Assembly (NCBI RefSeq): GCF_050908995.1
Contig: NC_135118.1
Coordinates: 23,197,501 to 23,261,500 of the forward strand
Source: Andrena cerasifolii
Taxonomy: Eukaryota; Arthropoda; Insecta; Hymenoptera; Andrenidae
Direction: 5' to 3'
DNA length: 64,000 nt
In this document: one piece after another, positions 25,001 through 34,864 of the stretch
Position numbering within the stretch: position 1 is the first letter of the stretch
How the letters are laid out: every line of letters begins with the position of its first letter
Notes under the pieces: generated by a model
Database searches by the model: none
Seen by the model: only the letters and a program-made list of their open reading frames with translations
What the model was told of the DNA's origin: nothing
Position numbers and translations under genes: made by a program

Positions 25001-26400
25001 ATCATGAAAGGTGTTTGCTCCCCGATGCTTTCACTCGTGGAAGCCACGATTCCCAGAAGAGTGAAAATTGAGAAAAATTATATGGACTCTCGTGTCTCCC
25101 TTTCTAGTCATTCTCTGACTATGTTCCACCGTAAGAATTCATTAATACAACTGCAGCATACCGCGGCCGAGAGAAAACTTCATTGAAATCTAAGGGATGA
25201 TTCCGAGCACAGATTCGAACACCGTTTCCACGTTTCTCGCGAGGGATGTTCCAGGTTGTTTTTCGATCGACTTTATTTTAGCAACGTCTCTTACCTCACT
25301 CTTTCCTTGGCGATTCGTCGAGATCTCGTAGAGCAAACGAGCCGTCGGCTGCTACCACAAGCGTTAACATTCTCTTCGTTCGTCGGGTCTCTCGGTATCA
25401 AACGTCGTGCAGCCTTTTCCCCCCACTTTTAGCACAAATCATCGTTTCCGTTTTCCGTTGACTCTTTTTCCCCAATCGTTTATACTTCGCACACTATCCC
25501 GCACTGGCAGCGACTCGGTGCAAAAAAAAAAGGTTCTCTCAGTTCGCCGAGGCGTGATCGGTTATCTTCATCGGTCGCCGTGTTACGTAACGATCGGAAA
25601 CAGCACCACATACCTAACGAGCAACGAATGAATTTAGTTTCGAGCTACACCGTCTACGTTCTAATTGCCGAATAGGCAGGTTGCGCCAAACGATCGCTGA
25701 CTCTCGCGTCGTTTCTCGCGTCTCTGCCCGCGGCCCAGCCAAGCGAAGGACCGAGCGAGATCGTTGACGCGATTCGGAGCACCACGTGGCTCGACACGAT
25801 GTCGCACAAACCGTCCCGACGATCTCTGCGTCTTCTCGACGGACCCGCCGCGACGTGATTTCACTGGTAATGTTCGATCGCCGAAGGAATCTCCTCGGGT
25901 CAGCGGATACCTTATCGGTCGATGCCGAACAATCATCTTCGGGTGCTGAGGATGCCTCCCGGCATCCAATTTCTCCCGTCGAGTTCATTGGGACTTAAAA
26001 TGCCCTCGCGGCCATCTACCCCGGAGATTTCAGTCGCGGACGTCCTTTGCTCCGAAAGATCTCTCCCAACATCTGTTAGCCAGAACCATGTCCGACTGGA
26101 GCGACTTGCAAGTTGATTTTAGAAGCTGCGCCCGTTCGTCATCGGCTGCAATGAATCTCGAAGGCCAGTTCGAAGGGTTGGCCGTTCGAAGTCTCTCCCT
26201 CGAAATGGATCGGAATATTTTTCAACTCCGGTGGCTGCAGCAGGTTCGCTGTGCTATCGCTCGGTTCGAGCTTTTCTGTTCGATGCTCCATAGCGGTATG
26301 TCGAGGTACCGGCGAGGACCAGGGTGGCCCGAGATCATCGAACTATCAGGCGAATCCATCTCGAATGCGATAGCCCCGGCTGTGCCAGATGCGCTGATTA
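22088..26400. other. Long noncoding stretch, CpG-rich in parts
   Basis: No supported gene. A run of 11 C lies at 22386-22396. CpG-dense blocks occur around 23340-23720 and 25640-26100. A TTCGATC-containing stretch near 23925 resembles a Pol III B box on the minus strand, but no T-stem or acceptor stem forms, so it is not called as a tRNA. Open frames around 25614-25998 overlap on four frames and have no domain. Confidence 0.5.
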
Positions 26401-27260
26401 TTGCGTCGCGTCCAGGAAGGGACAGCAGAGAGACGAGTAGATGAAGAGACTGCCCAGGAAGGTTCACACTGCCCGGCGGTCTGATCGCTGACGACTGAAC
26501 GCCGTGGTAGCGTTTCACCGCGTAGTAAGCCGGCTCTCACCCCGCCATCAGCCTCTCTTTCTCTGCCTCTCCGCGAGGAGTGATCGAGAGAGACGAGCGG
26601 ATCGGGAGAAGCGAAGAAAGAGTGAGAAGATAGAGCGAGAAAGAGTGAGCGAGAGGGGCACCCGTCCTTTTCGACCCACTCTGACGTTCTGCGCGTCCTG
26701 AGACCAGCGTGCCCCCGTCCTCGTACTCGCTCCGTTCTCTGCATTCACCCCCACCGGCTTCCTCTTCTCTCTGCCCCCACCATCGTCTCTTCTTCTCCCA
26801 CCGACCACTCTGTTCTCCCCACCAAGCAGGGTCGATGGTTCCGAAGATCGCCGCTGGGCGGCACCAGCGTCCAAACTCTCGAGCCGGAGCAGCGTTCGAG
26901 CGTGGCGGGCAACAAAGGTCCCGTCGGTTACGTGGGAGAGAACGCGCTCCACTGGTTGGTGGAAGGGGAGTGGTAACCACGGGGGTGAGTCGTCCACTTC
27001 CCCTCTCGTCGTGCTCTCACCTTCCCCTCCATCTTTATCGCTCCTCCTCCACCCCCACCGGCGCGACACGTGTTCTGTTTCACTTGGACGCGCGCGGACG
27101 AGCATCACTCCGTCTTTCTCCTCGATCGCCGCGCGCCGCAGCTGGTGGTGGGGGCGGCGCGGCGCTTTCTGGCGGAGAGGCTCGAGGAATCGCTGGGTGG
27201 TGGGGAGCAGAAGACTAACATTGCCAGCACGCGTGACGCGCTCTCCACGCCGCGACTATA
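26401..27260. promoter_or_regulatory. CpG-rich, GA/CT-skewed block, possible promoter region
   Basis: This is among the most CpG-dense parts of the window, with strong purine skew at 26570-26660 and pyrimidine skew at 26720-26820 and 26990-27060. Several open frames of 130-190 codons overlap here on both strands and contradict each other, as expected in GC-rich DNA. Such blocks often mark first exons and promoters in insects. The only specific hint is the acceptor-donor pair described for 26830-26984. No TATA box or initiator can be argued. Confidence 0.3.
26830..26984 (+). other. Candidate exon (weak), 155 bp
   Basis: A pyrimidine-rich tract of over 80 bases (26745-26823) leads into CCAAGCAG at 26822-26829, a good splice acceptor. 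A strong donor, GTGAGT, lies at 26985-26990. Between them one plus-strand frame stays open and includes ATG at 26835, giving about 50 residues rich in arginine and glycine, which I do not recognise. The match to splice consensus is real, but such pairs arise by chance in CT- and GA-rich DNA, and no neighbouring exon was found. It could also be part of a 5' untranslated exon. Confidence 0.2.
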
Positions 27261-29559
27261 GAAACGTCGCGGTGGAAAGCTCGGCGAATTTTTGTTTTTG
27301 GGAAAATAGCAGCGGGGATTTCGTTGGCCTGGGTGGTTGCGCGGGACACGTTGGGCTCGTAAGGAAACCGGCTGCGGCAGAAACTGGTTTTTACATTGTA
27401 CAACGAACGTCGATTCACTTTGCAAGCGGAAACTTTGATAAAATGAACCACGTATGGACAACAGGTTGGAGTAGCTCGGATCGGAGGCTTTAAAATTGTT
27501 AGAATTCTGTTTATCGAGATTATCGTGGAGACCCGCGGTGTCCGACACGCGGAGTCAAACTCGAGGTCCGTCGTTTGGAAACGTTCTTATCGTATCGTGC
27601 TATCATTGACGCTGGATGTTTGTCGCGCGGTCTATTTATAGCTAACAACGCGGTTATCACTCTTGCTTCTCAAGGTACACGTAACCACTTAACGATGCGC
27701 GGGACGATAACGCGGTTAGCTTCGTTCTGATGAAAGTAAACTGTTTTCAAGGGGTCTAAGCTGTTCACGCTCATAAACGTTTCACGGATTCTCGGCTAGT
27801 CTGACCAGCGACTGGCTCTATTCCCTTTAAAGCCGTTGCTCGCGGCCGCGCTGTGCAACGTCGTAAACTCGGGAAGACAGGCTCTAGCGCGGCATAGAAC
27901 TATGGACATCGATTCAAAGGTATCAATTGCTTTCGACGAACGTTAACGCATAACGTGTTCACCAAGCCTAACTTGAGCGATTGCCAGCCTGTTAGTTGGC
28001 ACTACTCCCGTCACACGTCCACGTGATTCCAAATAAAGCTAACAGAGCTACCCGGTTCAGAGGCGTTCGTCCCCTACGGTATCCTTTCACGGCGCCCTGA
28101 AGGGTGCATGACAGATATAATTATACGAACCAAGGGACTATGAACGATCTTGAGCGCGACGAGCCATCCAAACGTCTCCGCGCTAACTCCTCCTCCGACA
28201 TAGCTTCCCGTCATCCGATCGCGAAACGATAATCATCATCACGATCTCGAACCCGGCTGACCAACGGACACTGACCACTTGGAACGTCACGTACACACAG
28301 GTTTCCTCTGACCGAGGAGATCGCAGGTATCACCGATACGCGAGCGTTGCCGACGAGATTCGACGTAACGAAGGCGAACGGACTTTAACCGACACGAGAT
28401 GGACAGTATATCTCGAGAGAGGGTTGGCACGCGTTGAACTGGCTGTTGTCGAGCTCGATCGGTCTGCCCAGAGCAGGCGAGTTTCCCCTTCGCCACTTTC
28501 CCTCCGCGCACCCCACCCTTCGCGCCGTCCACCTCGCCGAAACTCAACACACGAGCGATATATGCGTTTTCCCCTTCATCCCTTCCAGGCGGCCGCGATA
28601 CTGTCACTGCTCTTCCTCCCGCGCCCGTAGTTCGTGGAATTCCGGAATTTCGCGCGTCCGTGGCTCCACCTTCCCCCTCACGAAGCGCGAAATCCTTTTT
28701 TTAAACCCCGCCTAGCGACGCGCCCGACAGAGAGGGAGCGACGGAGAGGAAAAAGGCCGAGCAGGCGCGAGACACTCGGCCTTTTTCCCACTTCTTCCGC
28801 GGTGCAGACTCGCTGTGCACGCCGAAACCCCGCCCTCTTCAGACGGGGGTTCCCCATCGGCGCTTTTCCGCCGCCAGAATTTTCCGGGGGGAGTATGGCT
28901 CTCCTCGATTCTCAAGAGGCGGGAGCCAGTTACCAGGACTGCCACCAGCTAGCGCTATGAGGACATTTTGCTGACATCTGTCGGTGGACATATCGTCGGA
29001 AGAGAGGTGTTTCAGTAGTACAGTGTTTTGAGGACCACCGTTGAAATAGTATCACCATGCTAGAGGAATAGCTGAAACTTTGATAGCGATGAGAGTTGAA
29101 AATTTGAAATACTGTCAATGTTTTTTAATCTTTATCATGTGTAATTATTTTAGAGAGTAGTCTAGTAAATGTACAGAAAGCAGGTATATAGTTAGTAGGG
29201 ATTAGAAGAAACTGAAAAAGTTCTTCAAGGTCAGGGGTGGTTTTTTCTAGTTTCCTGATATACCTGCTGTGGATAACGTAGCAACCCTCCCTTTCTCAGT
29301 TACCGATCGGGTCTTATAAAGTTACTAGACCGAACGTTGGCGACATCTCTCGGCAAGATTATTGGGGTGAAAACTACCCTTTTAGGCGATTTGGATTCTG
29401 TTAACGTGAAATTACATCAAAGGACCTTAGGTATAATGTAATTAGTGTAACTAATAAGGTTTAAAATTTTAATACTTAAGCCTATACTAAATAGACGCAA
29501 TAAATTTTTGTGAAAGGTAATTAAAAATTGCCAAAGATACTACTGACGATGGTATTTTC
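27261..29559. other. Noncoding stretch, CpG-rich then AT-rich
   Basis: CpG-rich unique sequence to about 28950, then AT-rich. Frames at 28287-28960 overlap on both strands without domains. A short inverted pair, GCAGGTATAT at 29180-29189 and its inverse at 29258-29267, is present but weak. Confidence 0.5.
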
Positions 29560-29914
29560 CAGGGCTTGAATAGGTTTCAAAAATTACTGTTTCAAACTGT
29601 TAGATAAAGGTTCTGACTGAAAGAGTTATGAAGAACCTTTATTCGGAATAACCGTTATAAAGAACCTAAATATCAGACTATATAAGTATAAGTTACGTCC
29701 AAGCATCGGTTCTATAACCGCTTTGTAATTTATATAGAACCTAAAAAATAAAAGTTATAGAACCTAAAACATAAAAGTTATAGAGCTATATAGGAACCGT
29801 AACTTATACTTATATAGTCCGATATTTAGGTTCTTTATAACGGTTATTCAGAATAAAGGTTCTTCATAACTCTTTCAAGAACCGAAATCTTTATAATAAT
29901 GGTTTCAAGCCCTG
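29560..29914. mobile_element. hAT-type MITE, 355 bp, with perfect 8 bp target duplication
   Basis: The element starts CAGGGCTTGAA and ends with its inverse TTCAAGCCCTG. It is flanked by identical eight-base copies, GTATTTTC, at 29552-29559 and 29915-29922. An 8 bp duplication and CAG..CTG-type ends are hallmarks of hAT transposons (established knowledge). Internally it is a long foldback: GAAAGAGTTATGAAGAACCT near 29619 matches its inverse near 29857-29876. The middle carries repeated AGAACCTAAAA.ATAAAAGTTAT units (29737 and 29760). No transposase frame, so it must be mobilised in trans. Confidence 0.9.
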
Positions 29915-30265
29915 GTATTTTCATTCTCATGTCGTGCGCTCGATTGCAGCGGAAGATTTCCATTTCCAACAAAGACACAAACCTTCAAAAGTTATCAAAA
30001 CCACGGAAACCAACCCCCAGTTCTGACAACGTTGCCGATTGTGGTTGATATTCCACGTCGGTAAAATTTCCCTATACCCGCCCTACGCCGATAAGGTAGA
30101 CACCCGTCAACCGACATTTTCAATCGCTTAACTTATAAATTGGTGCAGACGAGGCACCCGATGGCGCACGTGTGTATAATTTGCACGTTGCCGTCACCCT
30201 GCCAAAAGAGAATGGCGTAGAAACGTAGACTATAGTTTAGAATCTACACAAACGATAGTTCACAC

Positions 30266-30408
30266 TTTTATTATTATTATTATAATATATACGGGATAAA
30301 GTCCCATTAGTGTAAAAGAGCAAAAACAGACAAAAAGACAAAAAGAAAAAAGAAATAGCAATACACAGCGCATACAAAAAAGCATACAATACTTAAAGTA
30401 GGTAAATG
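30266..30408 (-). mobile_element. 5'-truncated non-LTR retroposon fragment, 143 bp
   Basis: Read on the minus strand, the fragment ends in a GGGACTTTATCCC hairpin, CGTATA and an (AAT)n-like tail, the usual 3' end of many insect non-LTR elements. On the plus strand the tail begins at 30266, right after GTTCACAC (30258-30265). The same eight bases recur at 30409-30416, giving a plausible target-site duplication that defines a severely truncated copy. No protein-coding part remains. The tail resembles that at 56830. The clade cannot be named from this much sequence. Confidence 0.55.
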
Positions 30409-30416
30409 GTTCACAC

Positions 30417-32890
30417 ACTATAAACTCACACACAACGAGGCTACATAAGTTTACATAAGTTTATCAAGAGCCTTGTTAAAGGAATAGGTTGATTCCGTGA
30501 AAAAATCAAGGAAATAAAAAATCTAATTCTATACTATAGTATTGCCACTTGCACGTAGAACATTTTCCGATAAATTTCTTTGCAACTTCGACGCTTACAG
30601 TGGTTTTTAGAATGGCTCTTCGTTTACAGATCCAACCCACCATTAACGACGTCTGTCCGAACAACCACGATTGATCGAAGCGATCGAGAATAATTCCACC
30701 TATCCACGATCAGTTTTCAAGCCACAATAACAGCATCCACTTTCGTCCCCCCGCATTCCAATTTTCCAGCCACCTTCAGCCTCTAATTTATACATCGCGA
30801 GCGGAATGTAGATTCCGTGCAGATCGCGAGTCAAAGCGACTCGACGCGGCGGAAGAATGGCGGAGAGGGAGAAAGAAGGAGGCAGTCATGCGTTTCAGCG
30901 AGCAGAGAGCGCGTCAAGTAGATTAAGACGATTATGGTCAGACCGCGTCGCCACCTCGCACGTTTATCGCCGCCACCGAAAAATACCGTCAACCGATTTT
31001 TCGTTCCCTCCTCTCGCTCCCCTCCTCTTTTCGTATCGATTCCGATCGCGACCACGCGCGGGGAGACGGGATGGCATTCTTTTTTTTTCCTCGGCAGCTT
31101 TACGAGTGGCCGTGCATCTGTCGGTGGCAGTCGGCCACGGAATTCGAGCGAAGAAATGCGCGGTATGCGCGCGGCCGTGTAACGCGTAAGTGACCACCGG
31201 CGCACGGTGATAATTATGACGCTGCTGCTGATAAGGATCTTAGGGTTTGTCGGCGATAATTATGCGTGTGGGACCGCGCCACGGCCATTACCCGGCCGCG
31301 GAAGAAAAAGGGAGAAAGGGGGGAGCGAGCGCGGCGACGCGTTTCCGGTAAACGAGGAATGCGGCGACGACGACGATTAAACGTGCCCGCCGACAAAAGA
31401 ATCGCTCGAGTGACACGGAATTTCGACTGGCCTCTTAAACGCGCGAACGCCAGAACCCGTACCTTCTGTGGGAATTGACGTTGAGGCGGTTGGAGTTGTC
31501 GTTGGTGCGACTTAAACTTCTCTCATTTTTGAGCTGCTCGAGTGTCGGGCTGTCGGTCGTGAAATTGGTACGGCGAACTTGTGACAGCGGTGGTGAAACG
31601 TTGAGCGTTGATAATGTGGAATAAAATGGCGTGTAGGGTAGCTTTCGAACGTCTGTGGTAAGTTTTGAAGGAGGCGAAAAAGACGATATATGGTGGTTAG
31701 TACTTTTGAAGGTATCGTGGATTTTAAGCAGCTCGATGTATTTATTTCATCAGCGATAGATTTCGGTAGATCTAGGACGAACTGTTGATGGTTTAGTTGA
31801 CGTTTCTGAAGGAGACGCAAGCGTTCTTCCCTTTCGTATCTTGATCGCCATGTGTATTTTCTGTCGGCAGACCGGTAACCACGTAACGATGCCCTTTTTT
31901 GCAACACTCCTTGCTCCCGAGCGTGAAATTAGTGGCAATTTAGCGTTTCAGGGAACTATTCGCTCTTTGCTCGTTCTCTGCCCGTATGGCGTTCCTTGTT
32001 CTCGGATCCCAAGATTAAACTTGCGAGGAAGAAACGTCTATGGGTACCTTCGAGAACTGTTGCTACTACAATTTCTATTTATGAAAACTTATGGGGCACT
32101 GAGCAGGAATCTAAGTAGTCAATTATTTCAATTACACACATTTGGGCAACTAAAAGTCCCCCACAATTCCACTTAAAAATAAATAATAAATAAAACCTCC
32201 CACACCTTCCTTAAAATCCTCTGCAACCTATATCACCCTTCTTCAACCCTCGAACCAATAAGTGTCATTCTAACGTATTCAAGCTGATTCAAAGCCCAAC
32301 CCCATCATTGGGTCAAACAGATCTCCCCCAAACAACACGACTAGCTTTAATTCAATTGATCGTTGTTGAAATCGAAGTTCCTGGCGATGTACATATGTAA
32401 CCAGAAGCAAATCTCTCAATCCCGATCGAAATAAGGGGACAAGTGCAACATTTATCCGTTGAATGACTCTTAATGCTTCCTGGGGGAACGGCGATCGTAA
32501 TATCGAACGATGACGTTGCCGGTTCGTCGCGCACACGACGGATTACGGATAGCGACGGTCCACTAAAGCCCCGAAGACTAATTGGACGTAATGACATGGG
32601 CTTAAAGGTACGATCCTATAGGCCTGATTGGACGCCAACGGCGTTTCGCAATACCTGGAAGCCCATTGGACGCTGGCACCCTGTCGAGGCGACGTCGCAT
32701 GGAGAAGGCTGCGTAACAACCGACGAATTACGCCGCCAGGCCTGTCGGCGGTCGTAATTGATTTCGTTTAAACGGCGCGATCCTAGACCCCTTTGGAAAC
32801 GCCGTGTCGTGCGTCGCCCCGTTCTCTAAAAGTCGAATACAAAACGCGTGACCGGCGCGTCCCTTTCTCCCGAGTCATCCTCAGCTGTGT
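30417..32890. other. Noncoding stretch, CpG-rich at 30780-31480
   Basis: No supported gene. Frames of 100-130 codons at 30831-31205 and 31512-31907 overlap frames on the other strand and have no domain. A GTAAGT at 31187 after a GC-rich open frame is an isolated donor-like match. The 30780-31480 block is CpG-dense and could be regulatory. Confidence 0.5.
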
Positions 32891-33156
32891 CTTAAACCGA
32901 TTACCCTGTTTGCGTTTGAAGACGCGGTAATCGGTTTAAGGTGCATCGGGGTAGAGTTTTTGTGTTGTATATTAGAAGGTCGTGGAATTTTAATCTTAGG
33001 ATGGACTCCGTCGTTAGTGATTTGACTAAAATTTATTTGTATTTTTTTATGCATTTTTAGATTTATATACATATACATATATATAAAAAAATATATACTA
33101 AAAATATATACTAAAATTGATATATATATATAGATTTGACTAAAATTTATTTTTAT

Positions 33157-33197
<41 letters not shown>

Positions 33198-33366
33198 ATT
33201 TTAGTATATATTTTTATATATATATGTATATGTATATAAATCTAAAAATGCATAAAAAAATAAATTTTAGTCAAACCACTAACGACGGAGTCCGTCCTAA
33301 AATTAAAATTCCAGGACTTTCTAATATACAACACAAAAACTCTAACCCGATGCACCTTAAACCGAT
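32891..33366. mobile_element. AT-rich foldback element with TA microsatellite core
   Basis: Arms starting ATCGGTTTAAGGTGCATCGG (32930) recur inverted up to 33366, with inner matches such as GGACTCCGTCGTTAGTG near 33003 and its inverse near 33279-33295. The arms are roughly 185 bp and differ at scattered positions. The centre is TA-rich, with an uninterrupted TA run at 33163-33195. A small extra hairpin (CTTAAACCGATTACC at 32891-32905 against 32926-32940) sits just outside the left arm, giving a third copy of the terminal word. No open frame. Any open frames across the TA run are artefacts. Confidence 0.75.
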
Positions 33367-34680
33367 ATATATTTTTCATGGAGGTCCAACTTTATGATTG
33401 AAATTGAATACAGGAGTAATATTTAATTATTTTATTATATTAATTCATTGAATTCCTTTAAATTTTTTATTTTGGAATTTAATTATATTTTATTATTTAA
33501 ATAGTTTAATTGAAATTTTTATTTGTGGGGTCAAAGATTATTACTTTAAATTCCAACGGACGAATCCTCCATAATCATGATACATACCTAGTATTTAGAA
33601 ACTAACATTCCCAGGGAAATATTCATTTCAACCTCCAAGGGTGAAACAACTTCGAAATGCAACGACATATCATTGGGCACCTTGTTTGGAGAGTCTCCAA
33701 GTTCTCTGCAAGTGGCGCGGAACGCGTGCGAGTTTCGCGAAAAATAAGGAGAGGGTGGACGTATAAGCACGCGACGAGGATTGGGCGAGGAAGGGAAGAG
33801 TGACGTAGCCAAGGGGTAGCGGAATCGTTCGTACGTGACTTCTTACGGGCTCATAACTAATTTCCCCGTTAAAGGAGTTACGCGAGAGTTGCGGCGCGGT
33901 TGCGTGCACGCGTTGCATGCACGCGCTCGCGTGGGCGGCGATGCAGCCCGACCAGCGATGCACGCCTGTGTATATATATATATATATCTGACGTTAAACA
34001 AGAAAACGGTGTTTACGGTTGTACGAGGCCGATAAATAATCCGACGTATGATGGGCCCGCGACTATTTACCCACCTACGGCGTCCGTCTTCTCGCGTGAC
34101 CGTTCCACCCTCCGCGCGTGCTAGACCGCGAGAAGAGGTCAGCCGCGAAACGTAAACTGCCAGGCGGGTGCACGCGTCGCAGCGAAACGAGCAAAAGAAT
34201 TTTACGATTCTGCCGGTGCAGTGTCGGTTGGCGAATATTTCAGAGAGTTCGTAAACCGAGGCCGATGAAATCGAGTGCTTCTGGATTTATAGACTTGTCT
34301 CGAGACGTGGCCGAAGCCGCTCGCGGAGCGCTTCAGCTTCGACGTTGGCGAAAGGTCAACGTTATCGGGGAAATCATTTTTTAACGAGTCCGAAGGCAGA
34401 AAGCGCGCGGGAGATTGTGCGTAAGTGGGAACCGAGTATTTGAGTATGTAAATGATTCGTGGAGGTGTCGTAGTGTTTAAGGGAGAGGATGAGGCAATAT
34501 TTGATGAAGGAGGATGTGAAATGTGTTGGGGCTGACTTTTTGCTGAATGTTTTACGAAACTTCTGGGTGAGCACCTTCTAGAATCTAGATTATTAATTCA
34601 CTCTATCATAGGAGGAACTTAAATGTGAGGGCAATTGCAATATAAATGTGTTTTACTGAAATATACAGTAGTGTATTTAT
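33367..34680. other. Noncoding stretch with short TA repeat
   Basis: AT-rich to about 33600, then CpG-rich (33700-34400). A TA microsatellite lies at 33971-33987. A near-palindrome around 33904-33930 (GCGTGCACGC .. GCATGCACGCGC) is present. A donor-like GTAAGT at 34421 is isolated. No gene supported. Confidence 0.5.
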
Positions 34681-34864
34681 TATAAATACGTTACCAATGG
34701 TACCTATCTTATTATGAGTATGTATTAGGAAAATATTCTTGCAAAAATGTGTAGCTTTACTATCTAAGCCAAAATATGTAAGATGGATACGAATATATTT
34801 TATCAATTATACCGCTACAAAAATGGGGCATGCTACGTAAATTTGAGAGTGATGCAATAAATAT
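34681..34864. repeat. Dispersed repeat, related in inverse to 63669-63842
   Basis: Reading the copy at 63669-63842 in reverse gives, in the same order, the landmarks seen here: AATAAA or ATAAAT then ACGT; GGTACCTAT or GATACCTTT; TATTAGGAAAAT or TACTAGGAAAAT; GCAAAAATG; TTTTATCAATTAT; CGCTAC; GAGTGATGCAATA. The right end, GAGAGTGATGCAATAAAT (34844-34861), corresponds to the terminal repeat of the other copy. The left end is degraded. Likely two old copies of one MITE family. Confidence 0.6.

Noticed and set aside
26537..27108. Overlapping frames of 147-186 codons on the minus strand and 169 on the plus strand
   Set aside because: They contradict each other and arise from few stop codons in CpG-rich, GA/CT-skewed DNA.
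31180..31195. GTAAGT donor-like sites here and near 34421
   Set aside because: Isolated donor matches without acceptor, conserved frame or neighbouring exon.
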